A DNA stretch of 21,434 nucleotides from UMGS1519 sp963621885 (GTDB lineage Bacteria > Actinomycetota > Coriobacteriia > Coriobacteriales > Eggerthellaceae). Location: contig CAVFFT010000011.1 of assembly GCA_963621885.1 (NCBI GenBank), forward strand, positions 1 through 21,434, read 5' to 3'. Made by a program: the position numbers and the translations under genes. The notes under the pieces are model-generated. The model ran no database searches and was not told the origin of the DNA. It worked only from the letters and a program-made list of their open reading frames with translations. Positions within the stretch are counted from its first letter, which is position 1; every line of letters begins with the position of its first letter. Below, one piece after another: positions 13,914-21,199 of the stretch.

Positions 13914-13947
13914 GATGCGGACGATGAATGGCGACACAAGGAGATTC

Positions 13948-14400
13948 ATGTCCGAGGATCGATTCGAGGATTTCGTTGGCCTTATTACGGCCGTTGCGAA
14001 GGAGATTCAGCGTATCAAGACGGTCGAGCTTGCGCGTTTTGGCTTGCGCGCTTCTGATCTCATGTGCGTCTATACGTTGCAGCACCATCCCGATGGGCTG
14101 ACCGCTGCCGAGCTCGCGCGCGCGACCTCGGTTGATCGGGCGGCGGTTTCCCGCGTCGTTTCCCATCTTAAAGAGGCGGGCATTGTCGAGGTTGGCGGGG
14201 AAGAGGAAGCCACCGCCGCTGAGCGTTATCGCGCGCCGATTCGTCTGAGCGAAAAGGGTTCTGCCGTCATGCTCGAGGTGAACGACATCATTCGTCGTAT
14301 TGTCGATCAGGCGGGCAGTGACTTGAGCGATGAAAGCCGTCGAATCATGTATGACTCGCTGAGCTCGGTCTATAAGGAGCTCAAGGAAATCTCAAAGTAG
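13948..14400 (+). CDS. MarR family transcriptional regulator
   Basis: A 150-residue dimeric winged-helix regulator. The N- and C-terminal helices (about 5-35 and 105-148) form the dimer interface. The DNA-binding part is a helix-turn-helix at about 50-79 (GLTAAELARATSVDRAAVSR), then a wing at 82-102 with YRAPIRLSEKG. The ligand cannot be told from sequence. ATG 13948 has AAGGAG (13938-13943) 4 nt upstream, and the frame open back to 13882 crosses the promoter and so is not coding. The 28-bp palindrome over its -35 box points to autorepression. DegV follows 227 nt later on the same strand and may be read from the same transcript. No divergent target gene is present. Confidence 0.92.
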   Translation: MSEDRFEDFVGLITAVAKEIQRIKTVELARFGLRASDLMCVYTLQHHPDGLTAAELARATSVDRAAVSRVVSHLKEAGIVEVGGEEEATAAERYRAPIRLSEKGSAVMLEVNDIIRRIVDQAGSDLSDESRRIMYDSLSSVYKELKEISK

Positions 14401-14505
14401 CAAATCAAAACCTTTGTTGGCGAAGCCTTGTCTGATGGGGCGTCTTGCTTGCGTTTGCGCTTGGTTGTCGCCCTATGTGTGCGCCCGTGCGCGTTCAAGC
14501 GTGCT

Positions 14506-14586
14506 CAGGAAGGCTTTGGCTTTCGTCCGGCATCGCAAGGCTCTGGCTTTTGCTCGCATGCGCGCGCAGGAAGACTTTGGCTTATT
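14506..14586 (+). repeat. Three degenerate repeats before degV
   Basis: CAGGAAGGCTTTGGCTTTCG (14506-14525), a variant GCAAGGCTCTGGCTTTTG (14535-14552) and CAGGAAGACTTTGGCTTATT (14567-14586) recur every 30-31 bp in the marR-degV spacer (14401-14627). They contain no start codon with a ribosome site and no clear hairpin. I see no promoter for degV within them. Confidence 0.65.
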
Positions 14587-14627
14587 GGCGGCGCCGCACC
14601 CGCACCACAATTTTGAAAGGAATTACC

Positions 14628-15638
14628 ATGGCAGTTCGCATTGTTACCGATTCGGGTTCCGACATTTTGCCCGACGAATACGAGAACCTTCGGGTCCTCC
14701 CGCTTTCCGTGAACTTTGGCGCCACAACCTATCTCGATGGCGTCGACCTCACGCATGAGCGCTTTTACGAACTGATGGTTGAGGAAGACGAGCTGCCCAA
14801 GACGGGACAAGTGAATCCCTACGCATTTGGACAGGCTTTTGAAGAGGCTGTTGTCGCAGGCGATGACGTGGTGTGCATCACGCTTTCGTCGAAGCTCTCA
14901 GGCACCTATCAGTCGGCTCTGACGGCGGCATCCGGGATGAACGAGGGGTTCGGGGCGAATGGGGCGGGCGGCTCGAACGACGCGAATGCCGTGGATGACG
15001 CGAGCGACGCGAACGGCTCGAACGACGCGAACGAGGCGCCTAACGCGAATGATGCGAGCGGTGCAAAGAGCGTGAACAACGCGAAGGGCACCGTGCATGT
15101 GGTGGATAGCATGAGTGTTTGCGTGGGCGAGCGAGTGCTGGTGGAATACGCGCTGCGACTTGCGGATGAAGGGCGCTCAGCCGCGCAAATCGCCGCCGAG
15201 CTTCTGCATGCGCGTGAGCGCATTGTGGTTGTCGGATTGCTGGATACGCTTGAGTACCTGCGTCGTGGCGGTCGCATTTCCGGCGCGGCGGCTGGCGTGG
15301 GACAGCTGCTGTCCATCAAGCCCGTCATTTCCATCCAGGACGGAGAGGTTGTGCTGCTTGGCAAGGCGCGCGGTTCGAAGAATGGCCGAAACCTGCTTAA
15401 CGAGCAGGTGACCGCGGCTGGTGGTATCGATTTCGCGATGCCGTTGGCCTTGGGCTATGCGGGCCTTTCGGACAAGCTCCTGATGAAGTATATCGACGAC
15501 TCGCGTGAGATTTGGGAACCCGGCTTTGCGGATGGCAAGCTTCCCATTCACACCGTAGGCGCCACGATCGGCACCCATGTCGGACCTGGAGCCATCGCTC
15601 TCGCCTTCTTCGAGCAGGACGATAACAAGTTGAGTTAG
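14628..15638 (+). CDS. DegV family fatty-acid-binding protein with repeat insert
   Basis: DegV proteins bind a fatty acid and, in Gram-positive bacteria (FakB), present it to the kinase FakA for uptake of exogenous fatty acids. This one has 336 residues, against about 280 usually. Family blocks are IVTDSGSDIL (5-14), LPLSVNF (24-30), ITLSSKLSGTYQSA (84-97), VVDSMSVCVGE (158-168) and LEYLRRGGRIS. Between residues 103 and 153 lies an Asn/Asp/Ala/Ser/Gly-rich insert, placed between the conserved SGTYQSA helix and the next strand. It is in frame and probably a surface loop. ATG 14628 has GAAAGG 6 nt upstream. No kinase gene (fakA) is nearby, so the partner must be encoded elsewhere. Confidence 0.9.
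   Translation: MAVRIVTDSGSDILPDEYENLRVLPLSVNFGATTYLDGVDLTHERFYELMVEEDELPKTGQVNPYAFGQAFEEAVVAGDDVVCITLSSKLSGTYQSALTAASGMNEGFGANGAGGSNDANAVDDASDANGSNDANEAPNANDASGAKSVNNAKGTVHVVDSMSVCVGERVLVEYALRLADEGRSAAQIAAELLHARERIVVVGLLDTLEYLRRGGRISGAAAGVGQLLSIKPVISIQDGEVVLLGKARGSKNGRNLLNEQVTAAGGIDFAMPLALGYAGLSDKLLMKYIDDSREIWEPGFADGKLPIHTVGATIGTHVGPGAIALAFFEQDDNKLS
14980..15085 (+). repeat. 9-bp-phased ACGCGAA repeat inside degV
   Basis: ACGCGAA occurs at 14980, 15007, 15025, 15043 and 15079, and ACGCGAG at 14998. All intervals are multiples of 9, so the reading frame and a DAN-type tripeptide rhythm are kept. This is a slippage-prone coding array that makes up most of the extra loop. Confidence 0.85.
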
Positions 15639-15659
15639 TAGGGATTCTCTTGGATACAG

Positions 15660-15702
15660 GTGTCCTTTACAGTGGACACACATGCTGGAGCGGCCTGATA
15701 TT
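15660..15702 (+). promoter_or_regulatory. Lipoprotein gene promoter with inverted repeat
   Basis: TGGACA (15673-15678), a 17-bp spacer and TGATAT (15696-15701), or GATATT one base further on, give a start near 15709. An inverted repeat GTGTCC-N8-GGACAC (15660-15679) overlaps the -35 box and could be an operator. Confidence 0.6.
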
Positions 15703-15765
15703 CTCTCTCACCAGCGATGCTACAGGGGGCGTCGCTTAGTCGTTTACACGATAGAAGGGGGAATC

Positions 15766-16272
15766 ATGAAATCAAAGTTTGCTGTTATGGCCGTGCTCGT
15801 TGTGTCGTTCGCGCTTGCGTCCGCATTTGTTCTGGGTGGTTGCAGCTCGTCCGGTTCTGGGAGTCAGGCAGAGGAAACCTACGACACCATCTATTCCGAA
15901 TACAACGCAAAGCTGAGCGAACAAGGCTCCGAGATGGTCAGCGAATTCAAGGAGGAAGCCGAGGGCATTACTGATCTGACCGAGCTCGCCACGATTGAGA
16001 CCGAAAAGGTCACTAAGCTCGCGGAGACCATGAACGAGGGCGGCACCAAGATGGCCGAGCTCATGTACAAGAACGGCGACGACTACTCGGTGTACGAAGA
16101 AAACTACATGAAGCTCTACGATGTCTACAGCGACCAGAGCATGGGCGTTTTCAAGGAGTACATGAATACCTATTCCGACACCATTCCCGGCATGACAGAA
16201 GACATGAAGCAGCAGATGCTTGACCAGTTCGAGGAATCCTTGGAATCGCTTGCGCCTGAGGCCGAGAAATAG
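15766..16272 (+). CDS. Predicted lipoprotein of unknown function
   Basis: A 168-residue secreted lipoprotein. The N-terminus has two lysines, a hydrophobic stretch (5-22) and the lipobox LGGC with Cys26 as the lipidation site, followed by a Ser/Gly-rich tether. The mature part is almost entirely helical and acidic, with heptad-like spacing (about 37-110) suggesting a coiled coil or helical bundle. It has no catalytic motif that I recognise. ATG 15766 follows GAAGGGGG; the open frame back to 15682 would put 28 residues before the signal peptide and has no ribosome site. It has its own promoter and a very strong terminator, so it is a single-gene unit. It may act at the membrane surface, but no function can be named. 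Confidence 0.85.
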   Translation: MKSKFAVMAVLVVSFALASAFVLGGCSSSGSGSQAEETYDTIYSEYNAKLSEQGSEMVSEFKEEAEGITDLTELATIETEKVTKLAETMNEGGTKMAELMYKNGDDYSVYEENYMKLYDVYSDQSMGVFKEYMNTYSDTIPGMTEDMKQQMLDQFEESLESLAPEAEK

Positions 16273-16305
16273 CTTTCGACGAAACAGCTTCCTTTAGCAG
16301 GGGGT

Positions 16306-16355
16306 GCGATTGGAGTGCCGGCACGGTTTGCAAATCGGCATTCCAATCGCTTTTT
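16306..16355 (+). terminator. Strong terminator after the lipoprotein gene
   Basis: A 15-bp stem with one G·T pair (arms 16306-16320 and 16336-16350) surrounds a 15-nt loop and runs into TTTTT (16351-16355). Confidence 0.92.
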
Positions 16356-16455
16356 GGCTTGTCTACATCGGGGTCCCGCACGCGCCGCTAACCGCTGGCG
16401 TTCCTTTCTCCTGCAGGGAAACGGTGGAATGCGCCCGTGCCTGTACCAGCGTCGA

Positions 16456-16461
16456 TATAAT
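16456..16461 (+). promoter_or_regulatory. Possible -10 box for the FUSC gene
   Basis: A perfect TATAAT lies 39 nt before the GTG start. No convincing -35 box is found at 15-19 bp. Confidence 0.5.
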
Positions 16462-16500
16462 GAAACCCCGGCGGTGCTTGATGGATAGCAAGGAGAATAC

Positions 16501-18504
16501 GTGGCGGCCATTCAGCAGCCTAAAGTGACGGATAAGAAACAGGATTCCCTTGCGCACAGAGCGCTTTACAGCCTGCCGTTTCTCGCGTTTTTCGCCGCGC
16601 TGTTTTTCGCCGACCAGACGCTCTTCGGAATGGCGGATGCCCTGCTTGGCATCGTCTTCCTGTTCTTTTCCCGCACCATCGTGCGCGAACCCGGCCTTTC
16701 GCCGGTAAATTACGCGCGGCGCTGCTGCTGGTTCTTCATCATGGCGCTTTGCTCGACGCTCGCCGGCTTGCATCCGGTGTCGATGGTGCTTGTCACCATG
16801 CTTTACCTGTTCGTGATGACCATCTTCAACTCCGATGACTATCTGCCGCGCAACTTCTTCTGGTTGGGGCTCGGCTATCTGCTGCTGCTTGTGAACCCGG
16901 TGACGGTCGACGGCATTGGCCTTCGCGTGGTGGCCACCCTGTTCTCCATCGCCTGCACGAGTGCTTTCATTTGGGTGATGCGCCGTTGGTACTCGCGCAC
17001 GGGGGAGCTCGACGTTTTCGCGCGCGACCGGAACTTCGTGCGCCGTGCTTTCGATGAGACGGCGGCGCAGCTACTGGCACTGGCGATTGGCGATACCGAA
17101 CGTTGCGATCCGAAGCGCGTTTTCGTCATCGCCCAGGAATATGCGAATACCGAATACGGCACGGTCTTCCGTCAAGACGGCCTGCTTTCGGGGCGGCAGG
17201 GCTACACCTTCTCGTTGCTGCTGGCCATCGAGCAGATTGCCTATAACGTGCGCGCGATTTGCGAGCGCGGTGGCGAAATGGGCGAAGAGGAAAAGACCTA
17301 CTACATCGATTTGGCGGGCGTGCTTTTGGGCTACGGCCTTGGCCGCATCACGAACGTGAAGGAATTCGCCGACGAGCTGGAAGGCTTCATCAAGAGCCAT
17401 AAGCTAGGCACGACGGAATATCAGGAATCGTGGAAGGCCATCCTCGACAACATGCTGCGCACGGTGCGTGACACCCGCATGTCGCGCGACACCACCACGC
17501 CGTTCCTGAAGAGCGCCGCCTACCGTCTGTTCTATCTGCAGGACAACGTGAATCTGCGCAACACGCAGACGCGTTTCGCATTGCAGCTGTCGATCATCGT
17601 GGGCATCGCGATGTTGGTGGACGTGCTGCTGACCGACAGCATTGGGCAGATATACGGCATCTGGATTCCCATCACCGCCTTCACGGTGCTGAACACCTAC
17701 AACGACCAAACCATACGCGCCACCAGGGACAACTTCATCGGCACCATCGTGGGCATTGGTGTGTTCGCGCTGGCGGTCCACGTTATCCCCGGGAATTTCA
17801 GCCTGCCGGTCGTCATTGTGGTGAGCTATGGCGTGATGCTGCTTGACCTGGGTCCGGTGACGAATATCGCCGCCGCCACGCAGATAGCCCTGACCGCCCT
17901 GCAGCCGTACATGGATTCCCTGCGCGGCACGCTTTTCGAGCGCTTGGTACTGGTGGTTCTGGGCGTGACCTGCGTGATGATGGTGGTGTTCCTGTTCCTG
18001 CGCACCCGCCGCACGCGCACCATCAATGCGAAGATCGCCGAGCTCGAACGCATCGACGGACGCTTGGCGAAGGCAGTGTACCGGGGCATGGAACGCGGGC
18101 AAGTGAGGCTTTGGCGCGCGCTTGTGCTGCTGTTCTACCTTCATATGGATGCCGAACTGCTGAGCCGTCTGGCGGCATCGATTGAGCATGCGGAAAAGAG
18201 CCGGGAAAAGTCGCGTGACCGGTGGCGTACTCCCCGGGCACGGGCCCGTCATGAGGCGCAGGCTGCCGCTAATGCGAAACTGGCTGCTGATGTGGGTAAA
18301 TGCTTGAACCTCAATTACCGCTTCACGATGAAGGCCGCGCATGTGGTGGCGCTGCTCGATCCGCGTCGCGCCGATTACAGCCGCTGGCGCACGGGCAATG
18401 TGTATGACGATTCGCCCGCGCGGCTGGCGCATCTGGATCACACGATGGAAGGCCTTGCCTCCTTGCTCAACGAGCTTGAGAGCATGCGCTATCTGGAAAA
18501 GTAG
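16501..18504 (+). CDS. FUSC family membrane protein
   Basis: A 667-residue inner-membrane protein of the fusaric acid resistance-like (FUSC) family, related to aromatic-acid efflux components such as AaeB and to YccS. It has two membrane blocks of about six helices each (about 22-160 and 358-500), separated by a soluble, mostly helical region (about 165-350) and followed by a basic, helical C-terminal tail (about 503-667). The second block has the family-like GIWIPITAF and RDNFIGTIVGIGV stretches, with an Arg/Asp pair before a helix. The start is GTG 16501, with AAGGAG (16490-16495) 5 nt upstream. The periplasmic partner of Gram-negative systems is not expected or seen here. The substrate is unknown. 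It is alone in its transcription unit. Confidence 0.82.
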   Translation: MAAIQQPKVTDKKQDSLAHRALYSLPFLAFFAALFFADQTLFGMADALLGIVFLFFSRTIVREPGLSPVNYARRCCWFFIMALCSTLAGLHPVSMVLVTMLYLFVMTIFNSDDYLPRNFFWLGLGYLLLLVNPVTVDGIGLRVVATLFSIACTSAFIWVMRRWYSRTGELDVFARDRNFVRRAFDETAAQLLALAIGDTERCDPKRVFVIAQEYANTEYGTVFRQDGLLSGRQGYTFSLLLAIEQIAYNVRAICERGGEMGEEEKTYYIDLAGVLLGYGLGRITNVKEFADELEGFIKSHKLGTTEYQESWKAILDNMLRTVRDTRMSRDTTTPFLKSAAYRLFYLQDNVNLRNTQTRFALQLSIIVGIAMLVDVLLTDSIGQIYGIWIPITAFTVLNTYNDQTIRATRDNFIGTIVGIGVFALAVHVIPGNFSLPVVIVVSYGVMLLDLGPVTNIAAATQIALTALQPYMDSLRGTLFERLVLVVLGVTCVMMVVFLFLRTRRTRTINAKIAELERIDGRLAKAVYRGMERGQVRLWRALVLLFYLHMDAELLSRLAASIEHAEKSREKSRDRWRTPRARARHEAQAAANAKLAADVGKCLNLNYRFTMKAAHVVALLDPRRADYSRWRTGNVYDDSPARLAHLDHTMEGLASLLNELESMRYLEK

Positions 18505-18525
18505 CCGCTTGTGGTAGGGGTGAGG

Positions 18526-18658
18526 TTGCGTCCGCGTTGTGCCGCGGGGTGACCGTTGCGCTTTGGCGGGGCAGCCACTGCGTCTGTGTTGCGGCGCTGA
18601 GGCGGCCGTTGCATATTGGCGAAGCGGCTGTTGCGACTGTGTTGCGGTGCTCGGGCGA
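18526..18658 (+). repeat. Degenerate 53-bp tandem repeat
   Basis: Two diverged copies start with CCGTTGC at 18553 and 18606 (53-bp period, about three quarters identical by eye). The shared core reads TGCG-CTGTGTTGCGG-GCT. A partial earlier copy lies at 18526-18552. All are in the FUSC 3' flank. Confidence 0.75.
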
Positions 18659-18728
18659 ATAGCCCGCAGGCGGTATGAGCTGCCGAAAAACTACCCCAAT
18701 CGCGTTATCTCCTATCGTGTTTGAGCGG

Positions 18729-18789
18729 ATTTCCCTGTGTACTGGGGAAATGCTCCCTCGCGCGCGCGTATGTTCAGACTCGGAACATA
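18729..18789. promoter_or_regulatory. Two inverted repeats upstream of the amidase gene
   Basis: ATTTCCC (18729-18735) with GGGAAAT (18745-18751), spacer 9, and TATGTTC (18769-18775) with GAACATA (18783-18789), spacer 7. The second ends 19 nt before the ATG and would overlap the leader. They are operator or leader-hairpin candidates. No clear -35/-10 pair is visible. Confidence 0.55.
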
Positions 18790-18808
18790 AGGGGAAAGGG
18801 CGCAGGGT

Positions 18809-21178
18809 ATGGTCGCACGTCATCGATTCTTGTTTCTGACACTCGCTTTGGCAAGCGCGCTGTGCGTGCCGCAATTCGCTTTCGCGACGACGGACCAGTC
18901 ATCTGCGGATTCTTCAACCGTGGCGGGCGATGCTCAAACGCAGGACTCGTCTATTGTTTCGGAAATCGCTGCTGATGGCGTTGAAGATACGTCCGCGTCT
19001 CTTGCCACGGCACTTCTTGGCGAATCGGACGGTGCTCAGAATGAGGCATCTTCCGAAAACGCTTCCGTGAGTGGGGAAGGTGTGACTTCGACTGATGGCG
19101 CCGCAATAGGTGGGGCTTCCCCAAGCGACGCTGCTGCTTCAACCGTTGAGGGCGGCGCGACGACGGACGCGAGCGGTGACGCCACGACAGGCGAAGGGGC
19201 CACGTCGGGTGCATCTTCTACGGATACCACTACGGCGGGTGACGGCGCTACGTCCGCTGACACCACGACGGGTGACGGCTCCTCAAGCGACACCGCCGCA
19301 ACCACAACCGACGCCACCACAGCAACTGAAACGGCGACCGCTACCACCACAGCCGCGGCAGCAACAACGACCAAAGCCGCGCAGCGCACAAGCGCTGTTG
19401 CGCCGGTGATCAAAACGGGCTGGTACAACATCGACTCGAGCTTGAATTCGTCCTACTCGCTGTACGTGAAAGGCCAGAGCACCAAGAACGGCGCGAAGCT
19501 CCAGCTGAAGAAGAGCAAAAACGCGTACGGAACGGTCTTTTGCGTGAAGCGCGAGGGCAACTACTACCGCATCTACGCGGGCATTTCCGCTGACAAGCTT
19601 CTCGAGGTGAAATCCACCAAGAAGGGCAAGAAGACCACGCTCACCGTCGACATTCGTTCGAAGAAGAGCAAGGCGTCGCTGTTCAAGCTGGCCTATGACG
19701 AAAGCCTGGGCGCTTATCGGCTGGTGAATGTGGCGACTGGCTACGTCATTGGCGTGTCGGGAAGCACAGCGAAAGACGGCGCGAGCATCACCGCGCAGAA
19801 ACAGAAGGCGGGCTCGTCCGCGCAGGGCTTCTGCTTCAGCGAGCGCCCGGGCCTTGTGGCGGCCAACATCTACGAGATCGCGACGAAGCAGAAGGGCAAG
19901 CGCGCGCTTTCCGCGTCGGATTCGAAAGGCAAATTCTACAGCTACACCGCGGACGCGACCCAGAAATGGAAGGTCTCGCTCGTTCCGGGCAAGCAGAATG
20001 TCTACACCATCGAGTCCTTGGCTTCGGGCAAGTTGCTCACGGGTGTGAAAAACAAGACGGTGCAGGTGAACAGCACGTCCAGCAGCAATACGGCGACCTG
20101 GTGGAAAGCGTCGTACAAGAACGGTGGCATCGTCTGGACGAACTACAAGACGAAGAAGCCCCTTTCCACGGCGGGCAAGAAATGCTCCCAGGGCTCTTCG
20201 GCCATGAACAAGAAGCAGAGCACGACGTCCGCACGCGTGTTCACGATGAAGGCGGTGCCGGTGCTTGAAAGCGGTATCTACATGCTGCAGTCGAACGCGA
20301 ACGCGGGCTATGTGGTGACGGTTCCCGATAGCTCCAAGACGGGTGGCGCGGCCATTCAGCTGAAGGCTTCTACCACCGGCAACAATCAGAAATGGCGTTA
20401 CGACGCGACCGCGCAGACCTTCACGAATGTGAATTCCGGGCTCGTGTTAACGGCGTCGGCGGTAAGCGTGGGCGCGGGAATAACCCAGACCACCGCGAAC
20501 GGTTCGGCCACGCAAAAGTGGTGTGTTGAGTATGCCGGCGGCGGAAAGTATCGCCTCGTTTCGTATGCCAATAAGAGCCTTGCCGTGACGGGTGCGGCAG
20601 CCAGTGATGGCGCAGCGGTGCAGCTGCAGACGAACGTCGATTCGAAGCTGCAGAAATTCAATGTCGCCAAGGTTTCGATAACCTATTCCCCTAAGGGCTT
20701 CAAGCTCATCAAGTCCATTGTGAACTGGGGACATGGTTCTCTGAAGGCAAGCTACATCGTGATTCACGAGACGGCGAATCCGGGAGCAACCGCGAAGAAC
20801 CATCGTGACTACTGGGCGAACTCGGGCGACTATGCCGTCCATTACACGCTCGACTGGACGGGCGATTGCTACTACTGTGTGCCGGAAGATCGCAAGTGCT
20901 GGCAGGTGGGCAACGGTAACCAGTACGTTGTGGGCATCGAGTTGTGTCATGCCACCAACAAGTCCGACTTCACCAAGGTGTGGAATGCCGGTGTGCAATG
21001 GGCCGCTTGGCAGTTGAAGAAGAACGGCTGGGGCATTGACCGCCTGCTTTCGCATAACGACTGCCGCAAGAAGTGGGGCGGTACCGACCATGCCGATCCC
21101 GATAGCTATTTCGCGTCATACGGCAAGAGCTGGAATCAGTTCAAGTCGGCTGTCGCTGCGGCGCTCGCGTCGTACTAA
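18809..21178 (+). CDS. Secreted N-acetylmuramoyl-L-alanine amidase with three lectin-like domains
   Basis: A 789-residue exported wall hydrolase. Residues 1-26 are a signal peptide (cleavage after AFA). Residues 27-198 form a Thr/Ala/Ser/Gly/Asp-rich linker. Residues about 203-630 hold three modules of about 140 residues in ricin beta-trefoil style (GWYNIDSS, NIYEIATK and GIYMLQSN begin them, with repeated QKW/QKF and LVxxSG-type strands), which probably bind glycans. The last 155 residues are an Amidase_2 catalytic domain: IVIHETANPG with His653, VGIELCHA, LSHNDC with His749, and TDHADPDSYF with His761 and Asp763, giving likely zinc ligands. It should cut the bond between muramic acid and L-alanine. 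ATG 18809 follows AAGGGGAAAGGG. A similar exported protein starts 21 nt after its stop. Confidence 0.88.
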   Translation: MVARHRFLFLTLALASALCVPQFAFATTDQSSADSSTVAGDAQTQDSSIVSEIAADGVEDTSASLATALLGESDGAQNEASSENASVSGEGVTSTDGAAIGGASPSDAAASTVEGGATTDASGDATTGEGATSGASSTDTTTAGDGATSADTTTGDGSSSDTAATTTDATTATETATATTTAAAATTTKAAQRTSAVAPVIKTGWYNIDSSLNSSYSLYVKGQSTKNGAKLQLKKSKNAYGTVFCVKREGNYYRIYAGISADKLLEVKSTKKGKKTTLTVDIRSKKSKASLFKLAYDESLGAYRLVNVATGYVIGVSGSTAKDGASITAQKQKAGSSAQGFCFSERPGLVAANIYEIATKQKGKRALSASDSKGKFYSYTADATQKWKVSLVPGKQNVYTIESLASGKLLTGVKNKTVQVNSTSSSNTATWWKASYKNGGIVWTNYKTKKPLSTAGKKCSQGSSAMNKKQSTTSARVFTMKAVPVLESGIYMLQSNANAGYVVTVPDSSKTGGAAIQLKASTTGNNQKWRYDATAQTFTNVNSGLVLTASAVSVGAGITQTTANGSATQKWCVEYAGGGKYRLVSYANKSLAVTGAAASDGAAVQLQTNVDSKLQKFNVAKVSITYSPKGFKLIKSIVNWGHGSLKASYIVIHETANPGATAKNHRDYWANSGDYAVHYTLDWTGDCYYCVPEDRKCWQVGNGNQYVVGIELCHATNKSDFTKVWNAGVQWAAWQLKKNGWGIDRLLSHNDCRKKWGGTDHADPDSYFASYGKSWNQFKSAVAAALASY

Positions 21179-21199
21179 GGAATCCGAAGGAGGACTCCC

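Larger units (their letters stand above)
18505..18808. other. Gene-free FUSC-amidase interval
   Basis: This 304-nt stretch has no supported gene. Its first half (about 18526-18658) is a degenerate 52-53-bp repeat rich in TTGCGGCG. Its second half holds two inverted repeats (18729-18751 and 18769-18789) and the ribosome site of the amidase gene. I found no clear terminator for the FUSC gene; CGGGC-GAATA-GCCCG (about 18653-18667) is short and has no T-run. Confidence 0.6.

Noticed and set aside
18769..18789. LexA/SOS box before the amidase gene
   Set aside because: The half-sites are GTTC then GAAC, the reverse of the Gram-positive GAAC-N4-GTTC box, and the spacing differs. No SOS box was seen before uvrC either.
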